Shown here: positions 8,741 to 19,254 of the stretch, one piece after another
How the letters are laid out: the number at the start of each line of letters is the position of its first letter
How positions within the stretch are numbered: the first letter of the stretch is position 1
Assembly: GCA_963848355.1 (NCBI GenBank)
Contig: CAWKDG010000014.1
Location: 17,859-81,858, forward strand
Origin: CAWKDG01 sp963848355
GTDB taxonomy: Bacteria; Actinomycetota; Acidimicrobiia; Acidimicrobiales; UBA8190
Direction of reading: 5' to 3'
Length of the DNA: 64,000 bases
Notes under the pieces: model-generated
What the model was told of the DNA's origin: nothing
Seen by the model: only the letters and a program-made list of their open reading frames with translations
Databases searched by the model: none
Program-made: the position numbers and the translations under genes

Positions 8741-9538
8741 TCACGGCACGTATTGCGCGTACCCCGTGCGCTCGAGCTCCTCGGCCATCTCGGCCCCGCC
8801 GCTGGCCACGATGCGCCCGCCGACGAGCACGTGCACGACGTCGGGTTGCAGAACGGAGAGCAGGCGTCGGTAGTGGGTGATGGCCAGGACACCGAGACCC
8901 CAGTCGTCCACGGCGGCACGGACACGGTGAGCGACGTCCCGCAGGCCGTCGACGTCGAGACCGGAGTCGAGCTCGTCGAGGATGGCGATGTGAGGGTGCA
9001 GAACGGCCAGCTGCAACGTCTCACTTCGCTTGCGCTCACCGCCCGACAGGTCGACGTTGAGCGGGCGGTCGAGAAGCTTCGTCTCGAGACCGACCCGGAC
9101 GGCCTCCAGGGCGGCCCTTTCCGTCGTCGAACCGGCCCCGGACCCTGCGTCCCGGCGCCCCCGGTCCTCCGCTCCGCCGCCCGATGCCGGATCCGTTCCG
9201 GCCAGGGCCTCGGCCAGCATCTGCTGGAGGCGGACGCCGGGGATCTCGGTCGGGTACTGCGGGGCCAGGAACAACCCCAGGCGGGCCCGACGCCACGCCG
9301 GCAGGGCCAGGAGATCCTCCCCGTCGAGGGTGACGCTGCCCCCGAGCACCTGGTACCCGGGCCTCCCCATGAGGACGTGGGCCAGCGTGCTCTTGCCCGA
9401 GCCGTTCGGGCCCATCACGGCGTGGACCTCACCACTGCGCACCACCAGGTCGATACCGGCGAGCACCTCGCGGCTCGTCACGCCGGCGCGCAGGCCCTGG
9501 ACGACGAGTTGGTGGGCACCACCGTTCGTCGGCGTCAC
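8741..9538 (-). CDS. sufC: Fe-S cluster assembly ATPase SufC
   Basis: 265 residues of the ABC-type ATPase of the SUF complex. It has Walker A GPNGSGKST at residues 43-51, the Q-loop in LFLAPQYPTEIPG, the signature LSGGERKR, and Walker B with the SufC-typical ILDELDSGLDVDGL. It powers Fe-S cluster assembly on SufBD in the cytoplasm. A Gly/Ala/Arg-rich insertion of about 25 residues follows the helix after the Q-loop and is not usual in SufC. The ATG overlaps the stop of the upstream Rieske gene by four bases (ATGA), so translation is coupled. Confidence 0.95.
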   Translation of the reverse strand: MTPTNGGAHQLVVQGLRAGVTSREVLAGIDLVVRSGEVHAVMGPNGSGKSTLAHVLMGRPGYQVLGGSVTLDGEDLLALPAWRRARLGLFLAPQYPTEIPGVRLQQMLAEALAGTDPASGGGAEDRGRRDAGSGAGSTTERAALEAVRVGLETKLLDRPLNVDLSGGERKRSETLQLAVLHPHIAILDELDSGLDVDGLRDVAHRVRAAVDDWGLGVLAITHYRRLLSVLQPDVVHVLVGGRIVASGGAEMAEELERTGYAQYVP

Positions 9539-9852
9539 GGGAGCTCCACCATCACGTCGTCACCTTGGAGGAGCACGACGTACACCGGCACCGCCTTGGT
9601 GGCCGGCAGCGTCTGTGGCTCACCGGTCCGCAGGTCGAAGGTGGAGCCGTGTTTCCAACACTCGATCTCGCACTCCTCGGTGAGAACCTCACCTTCCGAC
9701 AGCGAGTAGTCCTCGTGGCTGCAGGTATCGCCGATGGCGAAGACGTCGTCGTCGATACGCACGACGGCGATCCGGTGCGGCCCGACGTCGAACCGACGTG
9801 CCGTCCCCGGGTCGAGCTCGGAGCGGTGGCAGATACGCACGATCTCACCCAT
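9535..9852 (-). CDS. Rieske-type [2Fe-2S] ferredoxin in the suf operon
   Basis: 105 residues with the Rieske ligands Cys44-x-His46 and Cys65-x-x-His68 (TCSH and ECWKHG), typical of bacterial small Rieske ferredoxins. I chose the ATG at 9852; it overlaps the end of sufD by eight bases and its own stop overlaps sufC by four. A Rieske ferredoxin between sufD and sufC is a common actinobacterial arrangement. It probably supplies electrons for, or receives clusters from, the SUF machinery; its exact role is not established. Confidence 0.9.
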   Translation of the reverse strand: MGEIVRICHRSELDPGTARRFDVGPHRIAVVRIDDDVFAIGDTCSHEDYSLSEGEVLTEECEIECWKHGSTFDLRTGEPQTLPATKAVPVYVVLLQGDDVMVELP

Positions 9853-11269
9853 CTCCCCCGCCTCGCTCCTCCGTCTCGACGTCGTTCGACGGCGGGCGTT
9901 CCGACGGCAGGCGGCCCGACAACCGGCGGGAGACGGCACCGTCGACCCAGGCACCGACGCCGGCAAACGGGGCGCGGCCGGCGAGATCGGAGAAGAAGCC
10001 GAGCACGATGAGCCGTTCGGCCACGGCCGGACTGATTCCCCGGGACTCGAGGTAGTAGCGCTGGTCCTCGTCGATGGGGCCCACCGTCGACGCATGGCTG
10101 CAGCGCACGTCGTTCTCCTCGATGTCGAGATTCGGCACCGAGTCGGCGTGCGCCCCCTCGGACAGGACGAGGTTGTGGTTCGTCTGGAAGGCGCGGGCAC
10201 CGTGGGCCCCGTTGCGGATGTGGATGAGCCCGCTGTAGACGGACCGGGACTCGTCGGCCACCGCCCCCTTGAACAGCAACTCGCTCTCGGTCCGCGGCGC
10301 GTGGTGGTCCTGCAGCGTCCGGAAGTCGTGTACCTGCCGGTCAGTCCCCAGATAGGCCGCCAACAACGAGGTGTGGCCCCCCTGTCCGACGAGGTCCGAG
10401 TCGGTCCGCACGCGGGCGTAGCCGCCCCCCAGGCTGACCGTGAACGAACGCAGGGTGGCGTTGCGCCCGACGCGACTGGACTGCACGGCCAGCTGGGTGC
10501 ACGCCTGATCGAGCACCTGCAGGTTGACGTAGGCCAGATGGGCGTCGTCCTCGACCTCGAGTTCGGTGACGGGGACCACGAGCACCGGCGTAGCCGGAGG
10601 ACCGGCGGCCTCGGCGTCACCGACCGGTACGGCCTCGGCCCCGGCGCGGCGGCCGGCGCCGGACGTCGGGTCCATGCTGGCGAACAGCTCGATGACACCG
10701 GCCTCGGCCGACGTCCCGACGTGCACCAGGCTCCGGGGGAAAGCCGACAGGGAGCCCGACGGCGTCACCCGGTCGACGAGATGAACGACCACGACGGGAT
10801 CACGAAGGACGGCCTTGCCGGCCACGGCGATGTGGACCACGTCGGCCAGAAAGGCGTTGTGCAGCTCCCCGAAGGCATCGTGCGCCGGGGCCAGGTCACC
10901 CAACCCGGGCGGGACGTCGGCGTCGGAGAGAACGGAGGAAACCGACAGCTGGTCCTCGGCCACCGTGGCCGTCTCCACCCCGACGACGGCACCGTTGACC
11001 GTGACCACCAGGGCGGCCCGCCGTCCGAAGGGCTCGGCCAGGGCCCGCCCGACGGCGAGGTCCGACCGCCCGGCGGGGAGGGCCGGCGGCGCCGGAGCAA
11101 AGACGTCGAGATCGAAGCGGTCGATCCCGCTGTAGCGCCAGACCTCCTCGGCCTCGTGGGGCAAGGTGCCGGCGGCGAAACGCTCCCAGGCGTTGGCCCG
11201 CCTGGCCGCCAACCAGCCAGGGCCGGGCAGGGCTGAGGACGCATCGGCGGTGAAGGCGTTCAGGGTCAT
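9845..11269 (-). CDS. sufD: Fe-S cluster assembly protein SufD
   Basis: 474 residues, scaffold partner of SufB. The N-terminus has the family segment ARRANAWERFAAGTLPHEAEEVWRYS. The C-terminal beta-helix carries SRSVYSGLIHIRNGAHGARAFQTNHNL and CSHASTVGPIDEDQRYYLESRGIS. It forms the SufBC2D complex with SufB and SufC. The start is an ATG 116 bases from the divergent crotonase start, so both promoters lie in that gap. It is the first gene of the sufD-Rieske-sufC group and is separated from sufB by an unrelated gene. Confidence 0.93.
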   Translation of the reverse strand: MTLNAFTADASSALPGPGWLAARRANAWERFAAGTLPHEAEEVWRYSGIDRFDLDVFAPAPPALPAGRSDLAVGRALAEPFGRRAALVVTVNGAVVGVETATVAEDQLSVSSVLSDADVPPGLGDLAPAHDAFGELHNAFLADVVHIAVAGKAVLRDPVVVVHLVDRVTPSGSLSAFPRSLVHVGTSAEAGVIELFASMDPTSGAGRRAGAEAVPVGDAEAAGPPATPVLVVPVTELEVEDDAHLAYVNLQVLDQACTQLAVQSSRVGRNATLRSFTVSLGGGYARVRTDSDLVGQGGHTSLLAAYLGTDRQVHDFRTLQDHHAPRTESELLFKGAVADESRSVYSGLIHIRNGAHGARAFQTNHNLVLSEGAHADSVPNLDIEENDVRCSHASTVGPIDEDQRYYLESRGISPAVAERLIVLGFFSDLAGRAPFAGVGAWVDGAVSRRLSGRLPSERPPSNDVETEERGGGDG

Positions 11270-11385
11270 ACCTCGATCGAATGGACGTGGGCGACCACGC
11301 GGACCACCGGAGTGGGCCCCGCTCGCATGCTACCGGTCACGACCAGCCCCGCCGGCCGGGAGGATCGAGGTCCTAAGCTGCGGTT

Positions 11386-12243
11386 GTGCCCGATCTTCAG
11401 GTAATCAGCATCGAACGCGACGGCCACATCGCCACCGTATGGCTCGACCGACCCGAGGCCCGCAACGCCATGGGTCCGGCATTCTGGGACGACCTCGTCA
11501 CGGCCATGACCGATGTCTCCACCGACGTCGAGGTCCGCGCCGTGGTGGTGGCCGCCCGCGGTCCGCACTTCAGCGTCGGACTCGACCTGAAGGCGATGGC
11601 CGGTCTCCTCACCGGTGGCGACGGTCGAGGGGAGAACCCGGAGTCGCCCAACGGGGACGGTCCCCCCTCCATGGCCGTGCGGGCGCTTGCCGCCCGGGCC
11701 GGAGTCAAGCGCCTTCAGAGGGCCATCTCGTCGGTGGCCGACTGTCCGAAACCGGTGCTCGCCGCCATCCACGGCTACTGCATCGGCGGGGGCGTCGATC
11801 TGGCCAGTGCCTGCGACATGCGCATGGCCAGCGCCGACGCCCTGTTCTCGGTACGTGAGACGAAGGTGGCCATCGTGGCCGACCTCGGGAGCCTGCAGCG
11901 GCTCCCCCAGATCATCGGCAAGGGCCACGTGGCCGAACTGGCGTACACGGGCAAGGACATCACCGCCGCCCGGGCCAAGGAGATCGGTCTCGTGAACGAG
12001 GTTTTCGCCGACGCCGACGCCGTGGTCGACGCCACCCGGGCCGTGGCGGCGGAGATCGCCGCCAACTCGCCTCTGGCCGTCCAAGGGACAAAGGCCGTCC
12101 TCACCGCCGGAGAGGGTCGGTCGGTGGCCGACGGTCTCGATTATGTGGCGGCGTGGAACGCCGGATTCCTGCAGTCCGACGATCTCGTCGAGGCCATGGC
12201 CGCCTTCATGGCCAAGCGCCCTCCCCAGTTCCGAGGGCGCTGA
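11386..12243 (+). CDS. crotonase-superfamily protein, dienoyl-CoA isomerase-like
   Basis: 285 residues from a GTG start. It has the oxyanion-hole segments HFSVGLDLKAM and IHGYCIGGGVDLASACDMR. The active-site stretch reads VRETKVAIVADLGSLQRLP. Its Glu and Asp match the positions used by delta3,5-delta2,4-dienoyl-CoA isomerases (ECH1) rather than the second Glu of ordinary enoyl-CoA hydratases. It probably moves double bonds during beta-oxidation of unsaturated acyl-CoA. It lies on the plus strand between the two halves of the suf genes and converges with the Cys-rich small gene, ten bases away. Confidence 0.85.
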   Translation: MPDLQVISIERDGHIATVWLDRPEARNAMGPAFWDDLVTAMTDVSTDVEVRAVVVAARGPHFSVGLDLKAMAGLLTGGDGRGENPESPNGDGPPSMAVRALAARAGVKRLQRAISSVADCPKPVLAAIHGYCIGGGVDLASACDMRMASADALFSVRETKVAIVADLGSLQRLPQIIGKGHVAELAYTGKDITAARAKEIGLVNEVFADADAVVDATRAVAAEIAANSPLAVQGTKAVLTAGEGRSVADGLDYVAAWNAGFLQSDDLVEAMAAFMAKRPPQFRGR

Positions 12244-12253
12244 CCGTCGGTCT

Positions 12254-12598
12254 TCACCGACGGCGCCAGGGCCACCGCCGACCGGTCCTCGACGCCTTGC
12301 TCTCGTCCCTCTTGACCTCGGACAGGGTCTCGGGCACGACGGCGTCGATGATGTCTTCGGCTTGTTCGAGCAGCTGGACGACGTCGGGGCCACCGGGGCC
12401 GGGCTCGTCCTCGATGGCCGGCTCCACCAGGTTGCCGTGGACCCAACCGACATCTGCCATCCGGCGTTCGTAGGACCCGCAGTCGTCGGGACAGCGCCAC
12501 GGCGCTTCGGGCGCCAGTTCGAGCTCACAGAACCGGACGACCTCGCCGGTGGCGTAGGTCCGGCTCTGAAAGTGCTTGCACTCCTCCCGCATCGGCAC
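12254..12598 (-). CDS. small conserved protein with a Cys/His cluster, downstream of sufB
   Basis: 114 residues. The N-terminal half carries ECKHF, RFCELE and WRCPDDCGSY: four cysteines and a histidine spaced as in a small metal or Fe-S site. The C-terminal half is acidic and then ends in a basic tail (RTGRRWPWRRR). It starts 35 bases after the sufB stop, so it is almost certainly in the sufB transcript. I do not recognise a named family. A role linked to cluster assembly is inference from position and cysteines only. Confidence 0.75.
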   Translation of the reverse strand: MPMREECKHFQSRTYATGEVVRFCELELAPEAPWRCPDDCGSYERRMADVGWVHGNLVEPAIEDEPGPGGPDVVQLLEQAEDIIDAVVPETLSEVKRDESKASRTGRRWPWRRR

Positions 12599-12633
12599 GG
12601 CGGAATCCTCCTGCCCTCGGCCGGCTCACGTCG

Positions 12634-14034
<1,401 letters not shown>

Positions 14035-14075
14035 GCGCTACCTCTGACCATGGACGGCGGGCGCCCGTGCGCTCG

Positions 14076-14095
14076 CCCCCACGATCGATCGGGGG
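14076..14095. promoter_or_regulatory. palindrome in the sufB / oligopeptidase B divergent region
   Basis: A 20-base near-palindrome (CCCCCACGATCGATCGGGGG) lies 42-61 bases upstream of the sufB start. It could be an operator or a leader hairpin. suf operons are often controlled by SufR/IscR-type regulators, but no such gene is in this window. No operator consensus was matched, so this is only a candidate. Confidence 0.3.
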
Positions 14096-14132
14096 ATTTC
14101 TCCTACCTAGATAGTAACAACGGTGGGGACCT

Positions 14133-14149
14133 GGGGGGAGCGCTCCGAG
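14133..14149. repeat. 17-mer dispersed repeat, copy 1 (intergenic)
   Basis: GGGGGGAGCGCTCCGAG, containing the perfect palindrome GGAGCGCTCC. An identical 17-mer occurs at 25985-26001, inside the acyl-CoA dehydrogenase gene. Here it lies about 30 bases upstream of the oligopeptidase B start. Confidence 0.6.
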
Positions 14150-14177
14150 CCCCCGGGGCTGTGGGACCCTTCTAGGC

Positions 14178-16436
14178 ATGACCGCCTCCGTCCCCCACGC
14201 CTCGGCCAACGGCGCCTCCCGGCTGCCCGGAGCTGCCTCCTGGGCCCCCCCGAGCGACCCCGCTGCCCCGGGGGCGCCCCCGGACACCGCCGGACCGGGG
14301 GCCATCGGGCCCCCGCAGGCCCCCCGGCGCCCGGCCGTTCTCGAGACCCACGGCGACCGCCGTGTGGACGACTGGCTGTGGCTGCGCGACCGGGACGATC
14401 CCGAGGTCCTCGAGCTGCTCACGTCCGAGAACGCCTATACGGCGACGGCGACCGCCGCACCTGGCCCCCTTCCGGGAGCACCTCTTCGGCGAGATCAGGT
14501 CGCGCATCGTCGAGACCGACCTGTCGGTGCCGGTGCGCAAGGACGTCTGGTGGTACTACACCCGTACCGTCGAAGGGCGCGACTACGCCATCCATTGCCG
14601 CCTCCCCGTCCACGGCGAGGGACGCGACCGCGATACTCCCCCCGGGACGTCGGCCGACAGCGGGTCCGGGCCCGGGAGTTGGCCCGATGAGGAGGTCCTC
14701 CTCGACGAGAACATGATGGCCGGTGACGGTGCCTACTTCGACGTCGCCAACCTGGCGGTGAGCCCCGGACACACCCGCCTGGCCTACGCCGTCGACACGA
14801 CCGGTGACGAGCGGTTCACCCTGCGGATACGTGACCTGACCACGGGCACCGACCTGCCCGGCGAGATCGAGGGGACCTCGTACGGGGTGGCCTGGGCCAA
14901 CGACGACGAGACGGTCTTCTACACGCGGCCCGACGCCGCCAACCGGACCTATCAGCTCTGGCGGCACCGAACCGGTACACCCGCCGCCCCGGACACCCTT
15001 GTCCACGAGGAGTCCGACGAGCGCTTACCACCTCGGTGTGGAGCGGACCAAGGACGGCACGTTCATCCTTCTCGAGCTGAGCTCCAAGATCACGAGCGAG
15101 GTCCATGTCATCCCCGCCGACCGACCCGATGCCGCTCCCCGCGTCGTCGAGGCACGGCGACAGGGTATCGAGTACCAGGTCGAGCACCACGGGGCCACGT
15201 TCCTCCTCCTCACCAACGACTCGGCCGAGAATTTCCGGGTCGTCGCCACACCGGCATCGGATCCCGGTCGGGACCGTTGGACAGAGGTCATCCCTCATCG
15301 TGACGATGTCCGCCTCGAAGGGATCGACGTCTTCGCCCGCCATCTCGTCAGCTACGAGCGGATCGACGCCAACCCCCGCATTCGGGTCATCGCGCTCCCC
15401 GACGACCGACCCCCGTGGGAACGACCCCTGGTCGGCGGCACCTTCGTCCCCATCGCCGAGACACCGTCAGCCTCGTGGGGAGGGCCGAACCCGGAGTTCG
15501 ACGGCACCATGCTCCGCTACGACTACTCGTCCCTCGTCACGCCGCGCTCGGTCTACGACCTCGACATGGTCGACGGTCGGACGGTGCTCCGCAAGCAACA
15601 GCCCGTTCTCGGCGGCTACGACCCCGCCGCCTACGTGACCGAGCGCCTGTGGGCGACGGCGCCCGATGGCACCCGGGTCCCCGTGTCGGTGGTGTACCGC
15701 CGCGACACCCCGCTCGACGGGACCGCCCCCTGTCTCCTCTACGGGTACGGCGCCTACGAGCACAGCATCGACCCCGTCTTCTCGACGTTCCGGCTGAGCC
15801 TCCTGGAACGGGGCTTCGTCTTCGCCATCGCCCACGTCCGCGGCGGAGGCGAGCTGGGACGGAAGTGGTACGAAGGCGGGAAGCTCCTGGCCAAGCCGAA
15901 CACGTTCACCGACTTCGTCGCCTGTGCCCGGCATCTGGTCGACGCCCGGCTTCACCAGTGCCGAGCGCCTGGTGGCCCGAGGGGGCTCGGCCGGGGGCCT
16001 GCTCATCGGCGCCGCCGCCAACCTGGCCCCCGAGGCCTTCCGGGCCATGGTGGCCGAGGTGCCTTTCGTCGACTGCCTCACCACGATTCTCGACGACACC
16101 CTCCCTCTGACGGTCATCGAATGGGACGAGTGGGGGAACCCGGGCGCCGACCCCGAGGTCTACGCCGTGATGAAGTCGTACAGCCCCTACGACAACGTGC
16201 GTCCGGTGCACTACCCGGCCATGTTGGTGACCGCCGGCCTGGAGGACCCCCGTGTCGGGTACTGGGAGCCGACCAAGTGGGTGCAGAAGCTTCGGGCCGC
16301 CGATCCGTCGAACCGCGTGCTGTTCAAGGTCGAGCTGAGCGCCGGCCACGCCGGGCCCTCGGGTCGCTACGACGCATGGCGCGACGAGGCTTTCGTCCTG
16401 GCCTTCGTCCTCGACGCCGTCGGCCTGGCCCGGTGA
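14178..16436 (+). pseudogene. ptrB: oligopeptidase B (S9A prolyl oligopeptidase family), three frameshifts
   Basis: The pieces join into a complete S9A peptidase. The start has ETHGDRRVDDWLWLRDRDDP; the middle has KDVWWYYTRTVEGRDYAIHCR and the propeller domain. The catalytic domain has LLYGYGAYEHSIDPVFS, FAIAHVRGGGELGRKWYE, the nucleophile GGSAGG, and the catalytic His in SAGHAG. It cleaves peptides after basic residues in the cytoplasm. The frame changes near 14450, 15025 and 15950. All conserved blocks are present in order, so sequence error is more likely than decay. The first 45 residues are Pro/Ala-rich and the true start may be internal. Confidence 0.88.
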
Positions 16437-16469
16437 CCGCGCCCGAATCTCCTCAGGTCGAGTCGCGGC

Positions 16470-17120
16470 TCAGGTCGAGTCGAAGCTCATGTCGAACGGC
16501 GAATGGAATCCCACCGGCATGATCACCGGCTCGCCGTTCAGGGTGACGCTGACATCATCGGCCGCTCCGAGCCGCAGAAGAAGACTCCCGGTGGCGGGGA
16601 TGGAGCGGGACTGACCCGAGGCCAGGGTGCCCGTCCACACGACGTCTCCGGTAGAGGTGGCCGTGGCTTCCACCCAACACGGACCGGTGGCCTGGAGCTC
16701 GACGGTATAGCCGGTCGAAGGAACACCGTACGTCGCCGAGACGGCGGTGGCGGCGGTCGGCCGCACGTCGGGCGGCGCCGTGACCGTGGTGTGGGAATGC
16801 CTCCGGTGGGTCGACGTCTTTCGTGGCGGAGAGGACCGGTGTTGCGCCGTGGTGTTCGGATGTGACGGGGCCAGGACCAGAGCCACCGCCACCACCACGG
16901 CGAGAACCACGGCGGCGCCGACGACGGGGAGCAGGCGCGTCCGGGACCGACCCCGCGGAGCCCAGCGGCGACGGTATCCACCCCTCGCACGCGGCAATCC
17001 TCCCGCCAACCGAAGCGTCGAGGACCGGGGCGCCTCGTCGGGTCGCGGTCCGGCCGCCCCAGCGCCGTCGTCGACGAAGACGAGCTCATCGTGGCCGTGG
17101 CCGTTCGACGTCGGCGACAT
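16470..17120 (-). CDS. membrane-anchored DUF4115 (RodZ C-terminal-like) protein
   Basis: About 216 residues from the ATG at 17120. An acidic/basic cytoplasmic part is followed by one membrane helix (LLPVVGAAVVLAVVVAVALVL), a Ser/Thr/Pro/His linker, then a beta domain with PCWVEATATSTGDVVWTGTL and LLLRLGAADDVSVTLNGEPV, typical of DUF4115. There is no N-terminal helix-turn-helix as in full RodZ. A cell-envelope role is likely. The start overlaps the end of the upstream small membrane gene by 35 bases. Confidence 0.75.
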   Translation of the reverse strand: MSPTSNGHGHDELVFVDDGAGAAGPRPDEAPRSSTLRLAGGLPRARGGYRRRWAPRGRSRTRLLPVVGAAVVLAVVVAVALVLAPSHPNTTAQHRSSPPRKTSTHRRHSHTTVTAPPDVRPTAATAVSATYGVPSTGYTVELQATGPCWVEATATSTGDVVWTGTLASGQSRSIPATGSLLLRLGAADDVSVTLNGEPVIMPVGFHSPFDMSFDST

Positions 17121-17433
17121 CGGCGCTCGCGCCGAGCCGGCCCGCACCTGACCTGGCCGCGACCGGGGTCGGTGGCCGGCTCGGCGAGGCGCCAGCCCGA
17201 GCCCTGGCGGTCCGGGGCGCCGCAGACCCACGGGAGTCAGGGCCGGGGCCGGGAGCCGCGTCGCGCAGACCGCCCGTTCGACGGTCGGCCATCGATCGCA
17301 ACGTCTCCAGGGTCTGCTGGTGGCTCTGGATCGAGTGGCGTTCGTCGCCGGGACGTCGCCAGGTCACCCGAGCCACGACGGCTCCGACCACGGCGATTGC
17401 ACCGACCACGAGGACAGCGATCATCCCCCCCAT
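17086..17433 (-). CDS. small single-pass membrane protein
   Basis: 115 residues. Residues 3-23 form a hydrophobic helix (MIAVLVVGAIAVVGAVVARV). It is followed by a short conserved-looking segment DERHSIQSHQQTLETLRSMA and then a low-complexity Pro/Arg/Ala tail. It overlaps the start of the DUF4115 gene, suggesting a two-gene unit. I know no function; the tail may be poorly conserved. Confidence 0.6.
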   Translation of the reverse strand: MGGMIAVLVVGAIAVVGAVVARVTWRRPGDERHSIQSHQQTLETLRSMADRRTGGLRDAAPGPGPDSRGSAAPRTARARAGASPSRPPTPVAARSGAGRLGASADVADVERPRPR

Positions 17434-17501
17434 TCAAGCCAAAGAGGCGCCCGAGGGGTATCGCGGGTGCAACGAGCACTTTCCGGGGGGAGCGGTCCTG
17501 G

Positions 17502-18752
17502 TCAGAACGCCGGCGTGGCCGGAAATGCGTAGTCGGCCGGCACCGGGCGGGGAGGATCACGACGGGCCAGGGCCGCCTCGATCGCCGGGGCCATCCGCCG
17601 GGCCTTGATGGCCTCGGTGGCCTCCACCCGGTCCCTGAATTCGGGCATCACCTCACGGGCGAAGAGGTCGAGGGACTCGCAGACGTCCTCGTGGCGGTTG
17701 CGTCCGGCCTGGCTCACGAAGATCAACTGGTCGACCCCGGCCTCTTCGTACGCCCGCACCAGCTCCCGGATCTGCGCCGGCGTACCGACGGCTCCCCGAA
17801 GGGAACCGAGCCCCTGTTCCATGAGCTGGGCACCGAGGACCTGCCCGGTCCGGGCGGCGATGTCGCGGCTGAAGCCGAACCGTTCGCGGTTCTCCTCGAA
17901 CTCCTCCCAGACGTTCGTCACGCCCGGCTTGTGCTGACCGAAGACGTAGTAGTGGGCCAGGGAGTACCCGAAGAAGTGACTGCCGTCGATACCCCGGTCA
18001 ATGGCGGTCGCCTCGTCCGAGTGGCACATCAGGGGCAGGACGCAGGCCAGATTGCCGTTGACGGCGAAACCGGCGGGGACGCACTCAGGGGAGTCGATGG
18101 TGGCGTAGTAGTCGTCCACCCACGCCTTGGCCTCGGCCGCCTCGATGAACGAGAACGTCAGCGCTCCGATGCCCTTGGTGGCCGCCAGGTGAATGGAGTC
18201 GCGGCGGCTGCAGGCGACCCACAGGGGAGGGTGGGGGCGCTGGAGGGACTTGGGGACGAGGTTGCGCGGAGGCATGTGGACGAAATCGCCGTCGTAACCG
18301 GCGAACGGCTCCTCGACCAGTAGCCGGGTGACCACGTCGAGCGCCTCGTGCCACTGGGCCCGCTTGGTGGCCCGATCGACACCGAAGCCGACGAGTTCCG
18401 CCTCGGAGCTCGACTCACCGGTGCCGAACTCGACCCGACCGTCCGACACCAGGTCGAGCGTGGCGATCCTCTCCGCCACCCGGGCCGGGTGGTTGAACCC
18501 GACGGGGAGCTGGACGATGCCGTGACCGAGCCGGATACGACGGGTCCGTTGGCTGGCGGCGGCCAGGAACACCTCGGGCGCCGACGAATGGGAGTACTCC
18601 TCGAGGAAATGGTGCTCGACGGCCCAGACGAAGTCGAAGCCCAGGGTGTCGGCCAGCTCCACCTGGTCGAGTGCGTTCTTGAGGAGGATGTGCTCGTCGT
18701 CCGGACCCCACGGCCGCGGCAACTGGTGCTCGTAGAAGATGCCGAAGCGCAC
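17502..18752 (-). CDS. LLM-class flavin-dependent oxidoreductase (luciferase-like)
   Basis: 416 residues. The N-terminus MRFGIFYEHQLPRPW is typical of the family. It is followed by GFDFVWAVEHHFLEEYSHSSAPEVFLAAASQRT, IRLGHGIVQLPVGFNHPARVAERIATLDLVSDGRVEFGTGESSS, and a C-terminal GTPAQIRELVRAYEEAGVDQLIFVSQAGR. It is a TIM-barrel enzyme using FMN or F420. It differs from the copy at 781-1944. The upstream XRE regulator lies 10 bases from its start and may control it. Confidence 0.88.
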   Translation of the reverse strand: MRFGIFYEHQLPRPWGPDDEHILLKNALDQVELADTLGFDFVWAVEHHFLEEYSHSSAPEVFLAAASQRTRRIRLGHGIVQLPVGFNHPARVAERIATLDLVSDGRVEFGTGESSSEAELVGFGVDRATKRAQWHEALDVVTRLLVEEPFAGYDGDFVHMPPRNLVPKSLQRPHPPLWVACSRRDSIHLAATKGIGALTFSFIEAAEAKAWVDDYYATIDSPECVPAGFAVNGNLACVLPLMCHSDEATAIDRGIDGSHFFGYSLAHYYVFGQHKPGVTNVWEEFEENRERFGFSRDIAARTGQVLGAQLMEQGLGSLRGAVGTPAQIRELVRAYEEAGVDQLIFVSQAGRNRHEDVCESLDLFAREVMPEFRDRVEATEAIKARRMAPAIEAALARRDPPRPVPADYAFPATPAF

Positions 18753-18762
18753 GGAGGACCTG

Positions 18763-19170
18763 CTATCGATCCTCGTGCTCGAGCATGGCGTCGACCAGGC
18801 GCTCGAGGAGGTTCCGGTCGCGATCGGACAGGCGCCTCAGCTTGATCGACAGCAGCGAGCCGTCGTCGTCGACCTTGGGTGCGTCGGCCGGAGTGACCCG
18901 CCGTCGCGCCGAGGTGGCCCTCCCCACCCGGGCCAGTACGTCCTCGACCGGGAGGTCGAGGGCGCTCGCCACCCTCTCCAGGACGTCCTGGCTGGGGTTG
19001 GGGAGCAGTCTGATGCCACCGATGGCCTCCTTGCGACCGGTCTCGAGGTCGCGCCACAGGGCTTCGGAGATCTTGGCCCGGCGCGCCGCGTCACGCCGGC
19101 GGAGGCCGCGTTCCTCGCGTTGCTCGACCAGCCATCGTCCGAACTCGACCCATTGGCGCGATTCGTCCAC
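18763..19170 (-). CDS. XRE-family helix-turn-helix regulator
   Basis: About 135 residues from the GTG at 19170 (a GTG at 19245 is also possible). Residues 10-65 form the HTH: FGRWLVEQREERGLRRRDAARRAKISEALWRDLETG. The C-terminal half (RLLPNPSQDVLERVASALDLPVEDVLARV) completes the five-helix Cro/C1-like fold. A charged tail RLSDRDRNLLERLVDAMLEHEDR may dimerise. It lies directly upstream of the luciferase-like gene on the same strand. Confidence 0.8.
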   Translation of the reverse strand: MDESRQWVEFGRWLVEQREERGLRRRDAARRAKISEALWRDLETGRKEAIGGIRLLPNPSQDVLERVASALDLPVEDVLARVGRATSARRRVTPADAPKVDDDGSLLSIKLRRLSDRDRNLLERLVDAMLEHEDR

Positions 19171-19254
19171 CTGGCCAGCGTGCCGGTTCCCGCCACCCGA
19201 GTCCAGCCGGGGTGCGCCGCCGGCCCACGATCGTTCCACGGACACCTGGCCGAC

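Noticed and set aside
10566..11236. Long plus-strand frames across sufD
   Set aside because: GC-rich antisense frames; sufD reads without interruption on the minus strand.
11266..12528. 420-codon minus-strand open frame
   Set aside because: It is the shadow of the crotonase gene, whose oxyanion-hole and active-site residues are all present on the plus strand.
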